From a bacterium (lineage in GTDB: Bacteria > Chloroflexota > Chloroflexia > Thermomicrobiales > UBA6265), in the NCBI GenBank assembly GCA_029977305.1, contig JAPOLF010000002.1:1-41071 (forward strand): DNA of 41,071 bases, in the 5' to 3' direction. The notes beneath the pieces are model-generated. The model was given only the letters and a program-made list of their open reading frames with translations, made no database searches and was not told the origin of the DNA. Positions 33,101-40,632 of this stretch are shown piece by piece (position 1 is the first letter of the stretch; every line of letters begins with the position of its first letter). Both the position numbers and the translations under genes were made by a program.

Positions 33101-35121
33101 GCATGATGATGAGCCCGGTCTCGGTTTCGACGTTCTTGCAGCCGGGACTGCTGAGTTTCGACGTGGTGGTGTTCGACGAGGCGTCGCAGTTGCCCCCGGC
33201 CGAGGCGATCCCGACGATCCTGCGCGGGCGGCAGGTGATCGTCGCCGGTGATGACAAACAATTGCCACCGACCGCCTTCTTCGATTCCTCGATCTTCGAT
33301 CCGGACGAGGAGGACGATGAGGAGGAGCAGCTCGAGTCGTTGCTGCGGGAGTGCGCCGCGAGTGTCGGACTGTTCCAGCCGGCGACGCTGAAGTGGCACT
33401 ATCGATCCCGCGACGAGCGGCTGATCGCCTTCTCCAACCATGAGTTCTATCAGGGCGAGTTGATCACCTTCCCGGGCCCGGGGTTCCCGGAGGATCGCGG
33501 CGTGAAGCTCGCGTATGTGGCCGACGGCGTCTGGGACCGCGGTGGCAGTCGGAAGAACCGCGCCGAGGCGCGGATGGCGGCCGATCTCGCGATCAAGAGC
33601 CTCGAGGAGCACCCCGAGCGCTCGGTCGGTGTGGTCGCGATGAATGTCACCCAGAAAGAAGCCATCGAGGATGCACTCGCGGAGCGCGTGCAGGATCGCC
33701 CGGAGCTGCGGGATCGGATCTTCGGCGAGACCGGTGAGGAACCGTTCTTCGTCAAAGCGCTCGAAAACGTGCAGGGCGACGAGCGCGACGTGATCATCAT
33801 CAGCGTGGGATACGGCAAGGATGCGAAGGGTGGGTTCTCACTGAACTTCGGACCGTTGAACCGCGAGGGCGGTTGGCGACGGCTCAATGTGTTGATCACC
33901 CGTGCTCGCTACCAGACCGTGCTTGTGACGAGCCTGCGCAGCGGCGATCTCGCCGGAGTGAGCCCGGACAACCTCGGGGTGAAGGCACTGGCCAGTTTCA
34001 TCGCCTATTGCGAGCGTGGAGGCACCCTGCCCGACGGCTCGGCGCGCATCACCAACGCGGAGACGAATGATTTCGAGGATGCGATCAAGGCAGCACTCGA
34101 GGCACGGGGGATGAAGGTCGATGCGCAGGTCGGGGCGTCGGCGTACCGGATCGATCTTGCCGTGCGCGACCCGCGTGACGAGTCGAAGTATGTGCTCGGC
34201 GTCGAGTGTGATGGTGCGACCTACCACAGTTCGCGCACGGCACGTGATCGTGATCTGAATCGTCAAAGCGTCCTCGAGGGCATGGGATGGAAACTGGTTC
34301 GCATCTGGTCGACGGATTGGTTCGCGGATCCAACGGGCACGATGGACCGGGTGGAGCAGGTCTATCGGCGGGCGATCGAGTTGTCGACTCCGGAGACGAA
34401 CGTCGCGGCCCCCGTGGCGCCAACCGCGCCGCAACCGACCACCGCGACGCCACCCGTTGATCCCCCCTCCGCATCCGCGCAGGCCGCGGAACCCACCACG
34501 GTGGCGGAGGCGGTTGCCCAGATCTCGCAGGAACAGGAGGCGCCTGCCGCCCCGCATGGGGCAGATGCCCCGGCCGGAATCCCCTATCCCGTGACCGCCT
34601 TTGCCCAGCCATTCGCCGACGATTTGCTCCGCAACGATGCGTGGCGCTTGCGGCTCGGGGCGGTGATCGGGATGGTGGTGAAAACCGAGACCCCGGTGCA
34701 CCCGGAGGTCGTGCTGGATCGGGTGAAGGACGCCTGCGGCAAGCCGCGCGCGACCGCGAATGTGCGATCCAATTTCGAGGCCGGTGTGCAGCAGGCGATG
34801 CACGAGCATGGGGTGGTGCTCGGCGAGGACGGCTTCCTGCGATGGGGAACGCAATCCCTTGCCACGTTCCGGATCGGTGAGGGAGCCACGTTGCGACCCG
34901 TGGACCAGATCCCAGCCGAGGAGATCACCATGGCGGCGGTTTGGACGGTGGAACAGCAGTTTGGCATGCCGAAGGAGGCACTCGTGGTCGAGACTGCCAA
35001 GACGCTCGGCTATACGAAGAAGCCGAACGCCGAGAGCGTGGTGCGCATCTCCACCATCATCGATGACGCGCTCGACCGGGGTGTGCTGCGGCAATCCGGC
35101 AATCAGGTCGTGACCCCGTGA
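30106..35121 (+). CDS. DUF4011 / SF1 helicase / Vsr-like nuclease / DUF3320 protein (probable defence protein)
   Basis: 1671 aa. Order: DUF4011-type N-terminus (RLVDLTKRNPLL, residues about 25-37); Pro/Ala-rich insert near 85-180; Walker A GPPGTGKS at 396-403; about 600 variable helical residues; Walker B VVFDEAS (Asp1024, Glu1025); GDDKQLPP; WHYRSRDERLIAFSN; VQGDERDVIIISVGYG; LNVLITRAR (Arg1266, motif VI); a PD-(D/E)xK/Vsr-like domain with YRIDLAV (Asp1350), GVECDGATYHSS (Glu1367, Asp1369) and GWKLVRIWSTDWF; a second Pro/Ala-rich linker; and a C-terminal DUF3320-like winged-helix region (about 1500-1671). This is an Upf1-like SF1 helicase joined to a nuclease, an architecture catalogued among single-gene anti-phage candidates. 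AGGGGA five bases before the ATG fixes the start. It stands alone on the strand. Confidence 0.88.
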   Translation: MENPLTVPPAADASKDPVDQKLGVWRERLVDLTKRNPLLGLNRARTTKIQVLTPTIDELFTMVVIDEDALKMPFARKGAPKPLPKKGAIAPAAPTLVPSAVSTSDPAGVEDEPDQSVMPAVDQDGPPVIPEAQADAIDTPTSPAPDAAATPAPDSGAIPSTVGLEDEPAAVWIVAPGDVTLDVDDAQLFSKLRRLRDNSRTTVAERGVTTLHLTLGTVTWTDPVLGESKAPLVLVPCSLERSGADRPLTLVPTDDEPTVNPALAILVRERTGKVLPEFPEEPTPETLREMISAVTAMLGEGYLVSEEAWLGTFSFETLAMWRDLGVMAPQARQNAVVQSFAKIVPAQPPDGSEALGNDLDVLEPKVQAPLMVLPADSSQYEALIIGRRGKNLLVNGPPGTGKSQTITNIIADTLANGQTVLFVSAKSAALEVVHERLRKLGLGQFVLEAHSTQSGRMRIMDDLKETLRAAGSAKDVNLEEARLRYMQVRDRLNLAVRELHATREPMGVSVYTGLGRYAKRIGAPDVAAALPWPDLTLVTPAELQTCVDALAAIQAEKAVYDARATHPWRGCVVQDAGLASTERVVGALTALRTGAAEITAAWTTVAPVLGEASTRTVADLQGMREALALLADAQALPAGWESDDPTTLATRAATLRDAAERATVAQEARAAFAEHASGTDYAAAATLLQEGAAKYGGFLSRMFGGYGAWKSQVQQVVQPRSMNQADMAALATLAANAATAEAALAPLAITVQPLLSSPESWRDPEVLRSTAARWQAASVIRAAVLSGGGTGGSITPEVRAAAGAIGTALAPTGPFAAAVETTSALFPADFADEKPLAQSTLGEIIARSDAALAERPRLAEWVRTRAAMDRARAVNLGPFIDAVPAGSGGELIVAFERRFWQRWADAWITAVPALREFSGEQRVALIAELRKADDDLRKLAGQAAVAGASRAAARVSQSGDANKDSQLGILKRELQKKRPRPLRRLFTDIPDVLQSIKPCMMMSPVSVSTFLQPGLLSFDVVVFDEASQLPPAEAIPTILRGRQVIVAGDDKQLPPTAFFDSSIFDPDEEDDEEEQLESLLRECAASVGLFQPATLKWHYRSRDERLIAFSNHEFYQGELITFPGPGFPEDRGVKLAYVADGVWDRGGSRKNRAEARMAADLAIKSLEEHPERSVGVVAMNVTQKEAIEDALAERVQDRPELRDRIFGETGEEPFFVKALENVQGDERDVIIISVGYGKDAKGGFSLNFGPLNREGGWRRLNVLITRARYQTVLVTSLRSGDLAGVSPDNLGVKALASFIAYCERGGTLPDGSARITNAETNDFEDAIKAALEARGMKVDAQVGASAYRIDLAVRDPRDESKYVLGVECDGATYHSSRTARDRDLNRQSVLEGMGWKLVRIWSTDWFADPTGTMDRVEQVYRRAIELSTPETNVAAPVAPTAPQPTTATPPVDPPSASAQAAEPTTVAEAVAQISQEQEAPAAPHGADAPAGIPYPVTAFAQPFADDLLRNDAWRLRLGAVIGMVVKTETPVHPEVVLDRVKDACGKPRATANVRSNFEAGVQQAMHEHGVVLGEDGFLRWGTQSLATFRIGEGATLRPVDQIPAEEITMAAVWTVEQQFGMPKEALVVETAKTLGYTKKPNAESVVRISTIIDDALDRGVLRQSGNQVVTP

Positions 35122-35304
35122 CGGTGTGACGCACCGCGCGGGAGCTGGCGGGTGAGACTGCGCTCAACCAGGTCGTGACTGGGCGCATCTCCGGGATGGG
35201 TGCTGCATCGTGCTGAACGAGACGGCCCCTGAGCCACCCGCATGATGGAGAGAAACTGATCCGCCCCCTCGGGCGTAGACTCTCATGAGTTGCCTGAGCG
35301 GGAT

Positions 35305-35309
35305 GGGAG
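35305..35309 (+). promoter_or_regulatory. Ribosome-binding site selecting the start of the secreted protein
   Basis: GGGAG, eight bases before the ATG at 35318. Two in-frame ATGs upstream (35285 and 35303) lack a comparable site and would lengthen the signal peptide N-region. Confidence 0.5.
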
Positions 35310-35317
35310 TGATTGCG

Positions 35318-37459
35318 ATGCATGCACTGCGCCGGATGATGATCGCGTTGTCGTTGCTGATGCTCGCCTCGGTGGGGTTGGTCCAGCCAACGGCAGCGGA
35401 GGGTGCCCCGGCGGTCGACATGCTGGTGATCGCCCAAGGCGTCGGGAAACTCCCGCCCGGCAAGGCCTCGTGGCAACTGCGGGCGTATGAGGCGGATCCC
35501 GCGGGTATTGCGCCGCAGCCCCAGGCGGGATTCATCATCGCGCCGGCCGGGGGTTTGCTGACAGAGACCGGCAGCACCTACGTTTCGCTTGGCGCGGGGC
35601 AAGGGGCTTACATTCCCGGCGATCCAGCATCGAAGGTCTATGCCATGCGTGCCCCGGCCACGGTTTGGCAGATCGGCTTGTCGGCCTCGTCTTCGACGAC
35701 CGGCGTGGGCACGGTGAAGTACGCCGGCAGCCCCTTCTCGGTGACCACCGATCAGCCCTCGCAGATCCAACTCCTGGCGGCGACCGTGCCGAGCAACACC
35801 TTGGTCTACGTCCCGACTGGAACGGTCCCCACCCTGGTGGTCGTCGCCGATGGCACCGCCCGCTTGGAGCGTCCGGGACAGGAGCCATTCCTGATGACCG
35901 CCGGACAGGCGACCGTGGTGCGCGGCGACGGGCAGATCCGCGGCGTGGGTTCGACGCCGGCCTTGGTGATGGCGGCGCGCGTGGGCGAACCGGTGATGTT
36001 GCCCACCTCCCTGACGCCGACCCCCACGCCTACCGCGATCCCGCCGACCATCGCCCCGGTGGCGGCTGCCTCCACCATCAAGGTCATCGCCAAGGCCTGC
36101 CCGGTCAACACGCCGGTGTCGATGCTGGGGACCGCCTGCACCCAACCGGCCGGGCAGATCCCGATGGTGCTGAGTGGCGGCTCCACCGCGCGCGGCACCA
36201 CCGCTGCTGATGGCTCGCTCTCCTTCGCCAATGTCCCCGCCGGCACCTACAACCTGATGGCCGAGCTGCCCGGCGATTTCGTGAAGTCCTTTGCCTCGTG
36301 CATCGCGACCGATGGGACGCAGCGAGCCACCAACGGCACCGGTCTCAACGATGTGACCGTCTCCGTTCCTGCGGGATCGACCGTGACCTGCACGTGGTAC
36401 ACGGTCCCCGAGGATGCGCGCGGCGAGACCGGCACGGCAGGGATCGATCTCTTCGTCACCCGCTGCCCGGTGGGGTACATGGGCGTGCAACTCGCTGACG
36501 ATTGCACCGATCCGGTGGTCGACGCCATGTTCCAACTCGATGGGATCACGCCCCAATCCGGCCGAACCGACGCGTCCGGAGCGATGCGATTCACCAATCT
36601 CGCCTCCGACGACTACAGCCTGATGACGGATGCGCTCTCGGCTGGTCGCGGGCTCTACATGATCTGCCGCACCGATGACAGCCAAGTGGTTTCCACGACC
36701 ATCGACGTGCGCACCGCCGAGATCGCGGTGGCCGAGGGGGCTGCGGTCTCATGCCGCGCATTCGCGATGGACGAGGCGTTGTTCCGCTACTTCTCCACCA
36801 TGCCGGAGGAGAACGGGTCCCTCACGGTGCCGTTCCTCTTCTGTCCGCAGGGATCGCCAGCCGGGGAGTTGGATGTCGACGGCTGCGACCAACTGATCGA
36901 GGACATCTCGCTGGTGTTGCTGCGCGACGGGCAGGTGATCCCTCCAACCTCCGTGGAGTCCACGCGCGCGATCTGGGAAGGCCTGACTGATGGCCGCTAC
37001 GAGGTGGTCGCAGATGGGGTGAGGGTCGGGATCACCGCAATCCAACTTGGGGACGAGCGGTGCTGCAACGCATCGGGTGGCTTTGACCTCAAGGTGAATG
37101 CCGCTATGGGCCCGGTGCTGCTTCCGCTCTATTTCGTGCCGGTCGTTCCGGATCAGGATGGTGACGGAGTTGACGATGAGCAAGAAATGGCCTTGGGCAC
37201 CAACCCGCTGAATCCCGATTCGGATTTCGACGGTATGGATGATGGCGCGGAACTCACCATAACCGGAACCGATCCGACCAACGGGCTGAGCAACGATTTC
37301 GGCATCGCCGGGACCCGCGACTCGGACGGCGACGGCCTCGCTGACCTGCGTGAGGCGCAGTTGATGACCGACATCAACGAGGCCGACACCGACGAGGATG
37401 GCGTCGACGACTACACCGAATTGGTGAACGGCACCGATCCGCTGGCGGCGGACAACTAG
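35318..37459 (+). CDS. Secreted multidomain protein with thrombospondin-type-3-like calcium-binding repeats
   Basis: 713 aa. A Sec signal peptide (HALRRMMIALSLLMLASVGL, cleavage probably after TAA near residue 28) is followed by a beta-rich, possibly cupin-like region (to about 230, including QGAYIPGD and MTAGQATVVRGDG), a Thr/Pro linker (LTPTPTPTAIPPT), and three Cys-containing repeats that look like Ig/prealbumin-type modules (KACPVNTP...GTAC; TRCPVGYM...DDC; LFCPQG...DGC). Residues about 612-713 hold TSP3/EF-loop-like Asp-rich repeats (DQDGDGVDDEQE, DSDFDGMDDGAE, DSDGDGLADLRE, DTDEDGVDDYTE) expected to bind Ca2+. No sortase motif or C-terminal membrane anchor is visible. Probably a cell-surface or extracellular protein; function unknown. 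It converges on the SIS gene with a nine-base gap. Confidence 0.82.
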   Translation: MHALRRMMIALSLLMLASVGLVQPTAAEGAPAVDMLVIAQGVGKLPPGKASWQLRAYEADPAGIAPQPQAGFIIAPAGGLLTETGSTYVSLGAGQGAYIPGDPASKVYAMRAPATVWQIGLSASSSTTGVGTVKYAGSPFSVTTDQPSQIQLLAATVPSNTLVYVPTGTVPTLVVVADGTARLERPGQEPFLMTAGQATVVRGDGQIRGVGSTPALVMAARVGEPVMLPTSLTPTPTPTAIPPTIAPVAAASTIKVIAKACPVNTPVSMLGTACTQPAGQIPMVLSGGSTARGTTAADGSLSFANVPAGTYNLMAELPGDFVKSFASCIATDGTQRATNGTGLNDVTVSVPAGSTVTCTWYTVPEDARGETGTAGIDLFVTRCPVGYMGVQLADDCTDPVVDAMFQLDGITPQSGRTDASGAMRFTNLASDDYSLMTDALSAGRGLYMICRTDDSQVVSTTIDVRTAEIAVAEGAAVSCRAFAMDEALFRYFSTMPEENGSLTVPFLFCPQGSPAGELDVDGCDQLIEDISLVLLRDGQVIPPTSVESTRAIWEGLTDGRYEVVADGVRVGITAIQLGDERCCNASGGFDLKVNAAMGPVLLPLYFVPVVPDQDGDGVDDEQEMALGTNPLNPDSDFDGMDDGAELTITGTDPTNGLSNDFGIAGTRDSDGDGLADLREAQLMTDINEADTDEDGVDDYTELVNGTDPLAADN

Positions 37460-37468
37460 GGCAGCCGC

Positions 37469-38503
37469 TTACCAGGTGGAGGTCACCTTGCTCAGGCCGC
37501 GCGGCTTGTCGGGATCGACGCCCCGGGCGCGGGCCATGTGCAAAGCAAGCAGTTGCATCGGCACGATCGCGATGATCGGGGAGAGTGACTCCGTGCGCGT
37601 CTCCTCGAGCGGCAGATGGAGCGTGGCGACGTCGCTCAGCGAGCGGTCGCCGACCACCAGGATGTCGGCGCCGCGCTCGCTCACCTCGGTGATCACCGGT
37701 CGCATCGCGGCAGACCCGGCGCCAGTCGGGGCGATGGCAATCACCGGGAAGCCGCGATCGATCATCGCCACCGGCCCGTGCAGGAGATCCGCTCCGGAGA
37801 ACCCGCTGGCGACGACGTAGGTCGTCTCGGTGAGTTTCAGAGAGGCCTCGCGGGCGGTCGGGTAATTGAATCCGCGCGCGGTGAGCACCAGTTCCTCGGC
37901 GAAGCGGTAGCGCACCGAGAGTTCGGCCACCTCGTGCTCGCGGGCGAGTTGGCGCTCGACGAGTTCCGGAACCACCGCCGCTTCGGCCGCGTTGCCGCCG
38001 GCGAGGGCATCGATGAACAGCCACAAGGTGAGGAGTTGGCACGTGTACGCCTTGGTGGAGGCGACCGCCTTCTCCGGCCCGGCCATCACGTCGATCGCAA
38101 ACTCCGCAGCGGTGGCGAGCGCCGACCCCGGTGAATTGGTGACCGCGACGGTGACGGCGCCGGATTCACGGGCGCGGACCATTGGTTCGACGAGATCGGG
38201 CGAGGTGCCGGATTGGCTGACGCCGATGACGAGCACGTCGCGCAGGTCGGGGCGGGCGCCGTAGACGGTGAAGGTCGAGGGAGAGGCAAGGCCGGCTGGC
38301 ATGCCGAGGCGGGTCTCCACCAGGTACTTGGCGAAGATGGCGGCGTTGTCGGAGGTGCCGCGGGCGACGAAAAGGACGAACCGCGGCTGGCGGCGCTTCA
38401 CGGCCGCCGCCACCTCGTGGATGGCGCGCTGCCCGTGGCTGAGGACGCGTCCCAGCGCAAGTGGCTGCTCCGCGATGTCTGCTTGCATGATCTCGCCGAG
38501 CAC
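37469..38503 (-). CDS. SIS-domain sugar isomerase/deaminase (GlmS-C / AgaS / NagB-II-like)
   Basis: 344 aa with two SIS domains and no glutaminase domain. The first has FVARGTSDNAAIFAKY and GVSQSGTSPDLVEPM (residues about 45-108, phosphosugar loop). Then come GPEKAVASTKAYTCQLLTLW and, in the second domain, AREASLKLTETTYVVASGFSGADLLHGP. The end VPMQLLALHMARARGVDPDK is like GlmS and like the fragment at the very start of this window. Such proteins act as glucosamine-6-phosphate deaminases (NagB-II), AgaS isomerases or fructosamine-6-phosphate deglycases. The start is a GTG at 38503 with AGGGAGGG six bases upstream (38510-38517). It is downstream of the peptide-type binding-protein gene, separated by a terminator-like hairpin. 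Confidence 0.87.
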   Translation of the reverse strand: MLGEIMQADIAEQPLALGRVLSHGQRAIHEVAAAVKRRQPRFVLFVARGTSDNAAIFAKYLVETRLGMPAGLASPSTFTVYGARPDLRDVLVIGVSQSGTSPDLVEPMVRARESGAVTVAVTNSPGSALATAAEFAIDVMAGPEKAVASTKAYTCQLLTLWLFIDALAGGNAAEAAVVPELVERQLAREHEVAELSVRYRFAEELVLTARGFNYPTAREASLKLTETTYVVASGFSGADLLHGPVAMIDRGFPVIAIAPTGAGSAAMRPVITEVSERGADILVVGDRSLSDVATLHLPLEETRTESLSPIIAIVPMQLLALHMARARGVDPDKPRGLSKVTSTW

Positions 38504-38567
38504 CTGTCACCCTCCCTGATCAGCGTCCGCCCGACGGACCATGCCGCCTCTGCGCGAACCTTGGCAC

Positions 38568-38573
38568 ATTCTA
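38568..38573 (-). promoter_or_regulatory. Possible -10 element for the SIS gene
   Basis: TAGAAT on the minus strand (5 of 6), about 65 bases before the GTG start and just past the terminator hairpin of the upstream gene. The -35 position would fall inside that hairpin, and no good hexamer is seen. Confidence 0.25.
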
Positions 38574-38581
38574 CGGTGTGG

Positions 38582-38624
38582 CAACCGAACGGCCCGGCGG
38601 ATGACTCCACCGGGCCGTTGGTTG
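38582..38624 (-). terminator. Terminator-like hairpin downstream of the orphan binding-protein gene
   Basis: Arms (plus-strand sense) CAACC-G-AACGGCCCGG and CCGGGCCGTTGGTTG: 15 pairs with a single bulged G at 38587 and a 12-base loop. It lies 18 bases past the stop codon of the binding protein gene on the minus strand. No T-tract follows, so it may be a partial terminator or a 3'-end stabiliser. Confidence 0.6.
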
Positions 38625-38642
38625 AACGGAGATCCGCTGGGT

Positions 38643-40523
38643 TTAGCCCTGCGTCACCCAGTTCGCGATGTTCCAGTAGTCGACCTCGAAGTCGGAGAGG
38701 CCGATGTTGCCCGCCACGAGCTCGTTGGAGATCGCGCTCTTGCCGGCGGCGCGGTTCACCAGCGGAACCACCGCGACGTCGTTGATGAGGATGTCGTTGA
38801 GCTGGATGAACATCTCGGCCGCCTTGTTGATGTCGGTCTCGAGGCGCACCATCTCGAACAGATCGTCGTACTCCGCACTCTGGTAGCGACCGTAATTCTG
38901 GCCGTTCCAGTTGTTGGAGGCCTGGGCGATGTTCTCGCCATCCGGACCAGCGTACCAGCCGATCATGTAGGCAACCGGAATCGGGGTGGTCGCGTTGTTC
39001 GTGTACTGCTGCATGTCGTTGTAGAAGTGGTTGATGTTCTGCTCGTTGCCCGGCGAGCCGTCGAAGAAGATGCCGGAGTCGACCTGGCGCAGCTCCACGT
39101 TGAAGCCCATCTCCTCGAGCGCCTGCTTGATGATCGCCTGGCTCTTCTGGCGGACCGAGTTGATGCTGGTCGAGTAGGTGACCTTGAGCTCGACGCCGTC
39201 CTTCTTGCGGGTGTCGCCGTCCATCACCCAACCGGCCGCCTCGAGGATCTCCTTGCCCTTCTCGACGTTGTACTCCCACGTGGTGTTCGGGGAGGTCATC
39301 GCCGCGATGCCGGTGAGGATGTTGGCGGTGGCCGGCTCACCCGGGGCGCCCGCGTACAGCTTGCTCGAGATCACGTCGCGCTGCGGCGCGAGGTTGAGCG
39401 CCTGGCGGACGGCGAGATCGCCGATGGTCGGGTTCGGGGTGTTCTTCTCGGCGCGCTGGCCGTCGACCTCGGTGTTCGGGTCGGCGAACTGCAGCTCGAT
39501 GCGCTCGACGCTGGTCCCCGGCGCGACGAAGACTGTGCCCTTGCCGCCCTTCTCGAGTTCGGCGAGCACGTCCGGCTCGACCTGCAGGTTCCACGCGTAG
39601 TGGTAATCGCCGGTCTGGAGGACGGCGCGCGCGGCGGACGGGGCGTCACCACCGCCCTTGAGGTTGACCGACGCGAAGTACGGCTTGGCCGGGTCGCGGT
39701 AGTTCTCGTTGACTGCGTAGATCACCTGGTCATTCGGGGTGAACGACTCGACGACGTACGGGCCGGTGCCGATCGGGTTGGTGATGAAGGAATCGTGCGC
39801 GCCCTTGGCGTCCTCGACATCGAGGATGTGCTTCGGGTAGATCGCACCCCAGACCGTGCCGCCGTGCGGCTCGAACCAGTTGGCGTTCGGGTCCGCGAAG
39901 GTGAGGGTGACCGTGAGCTCGTCCTCGGCGGTCATCGACTCGATCGCGCTGTACACGCCGGAGGAGACCGAGGCATTCTCCGGATTCATGATCCAGTTGT
40001 AGGTGAAGACAACGTCCTCGGCGGTGAAGGGCTCGCCGTCGCTCCAGGTGACTCCCTCGAGCAGCTTGTAGGTGACCGACTTGAGGTCTTCCGCGAGCAA
40101 GCCGTTCTCGGCCGTCGGGATCTCGGTGATCAGGTTCGGGATGAGCGTGCCATCGGCCAGGTAGTTCATCAGCGGCTCGAGCACGGGCGAGGCCGCGAGG
40201 TAATCCTTGGTGCCGGTGGAGACGTGTGGCGAGAGGATCGTCGGCGCCTGCCACTGCAGCAGCTTCAGCTCGCCGCCCTCGCCGCGGGTCTTGCCGTCCA
40301 TGCCCTCGGCCGGCTTGCCAACGCTCTCCTGCGCCGCGACACCCCAGCCGATCTGGCGGCCACCACGCGCGGCGACGTCTTCGGAGCGGAGCACGAAGGA
40401 GATGATCGGCATGCCCACGCCGAGCGCCAGCGCGCGCAGCGTGAACTCGCGGCGATCGATCTGCCCGGACTTGAGCATCTCGAAGAGGTTGGAAAACGGT
40501 CCGTTCTTGTGAGTCTCCGACAT
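38643..40523 (-). CDS. Peptide/solute ABC transporter substrate-binding protein (SBP family 5), no permeases nearby
   Basis: 626 aa, exported by a Tat-like signal (QIDRREFTLRALALGVGMPI, residues 21-40). Mature features of family 5 are GELKLLQWQAPTILSPHVST, YKLLEGVTWSDGEPFTAEDV with VVFTYNWIMNP, TNPIGTGPYVVESFTPND, and a C-terminal EMFIQLNDILINDVAVVPLV. The ATG at 40523 was chosen because AAAGGAG lies eight bases upstream (40532-40538); a longer start 24 bases earlier lacks this. Its neighbours in this window are not permeases, so it either uses permeases beyond the window, another importer (for example the Dpp-type system at 17644-21612), or acts as a sensor. Its 109-base leader contains three hairpins. 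Confidence 0.9.
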   Translation of the reverse strand: MSETHKNGPFSNLFEMLKSGQIDRREFTLRALALGVGMPIISFVLRSEDVAARGGRQIGWGVAAQESVGKPAEGMDGKTRGEGGELKLLQWQAPTILSPHVSTGTKDYLAASPVLEPLMNYLADGTLIPNLITEIPTAENGLLAEDLKSVTYKLLEGVTWSDGEPFTAEDVVFTYNWIMNPENASVSSGVYSAIESMTAEDELTVTLTFADPNANWFEPHGGTVWGAIYPKHILDVEDAKGAHDSFITNPIGTGPYVVESFTPNDQVIYAVNENYRDPAKPYFASVNLKGGGDAPSAARAVLQTGDYHYAWNLQVEPDVLAELEKGGKGTVFVAPGTSVERIELQFADPNTEVDGQRAEKNTPNPTIGDLAVRQALNLAPQRDVISSKLYAGAPGEPATANILTGIAAMTSPNTTWEYNVEKGKEILEAAGWVMDGDTRKKDGVELKVTYSTSINSVRQKSQAIIKQALEEMGFNVELRQVDSGIFFDGSPGNEQNINHFYNDMQQYTNNATTPIPVAYMIGWYAGPDGENIAQASNNWNGQNYGRYQSAEYDDLFEMVRLETDINKAAEMFIQLNDILINDVAVVPLVNRAAGKSAISNELVAGNIGLSDFEVDYWNIANWVTQG

Positions 40524-40546
40524 CTCGTGAACTCCTTTGCTACGCA

Positions 40547-40617
40547 ACTCGCCAGCAGCGAGTCAGGTGCCGATCGGCAACATTGCCGATCGCATCGCGA
40601 CGACTCGAATCGAGTCG
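40547..40617 (-). repeat. Three tandem hairpins in the leader of the orphan binding-protein gene
   Basis: In plus-strand coordinates: ACTCGC-CAGCA-GCGAGT (40547-40563); CGATCGGCAA-CA-TTGCCGATCG (40571-40592, perfect 10-base arms); and CGACTCGA-A-TCGAGTCG (40601-40617, perfect 8-base arms). They fill most of the 109-base gap between the unknown gene and the binding-protein gene. The one nearest 40633 could terminate the upstream gene, the others could form a structured 5' leader. ACTCG recurs in the outer two. No known riboswitch consensus was recognised. Confidence 0.55.
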
Positions 40618-40632
40618 CCGGGAATCCCGTGG

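Noticed and set aside
35104..35179. Direct repeat CAGGTCGTGAC at 35104 and 35169
   Set aside because: One copy lies within the end of the helicase coding region and the other in the gap. Eleven bases repeated once in GC-rich DNA is not strong evidence of an attachment site or duplication, and no integrase is present.
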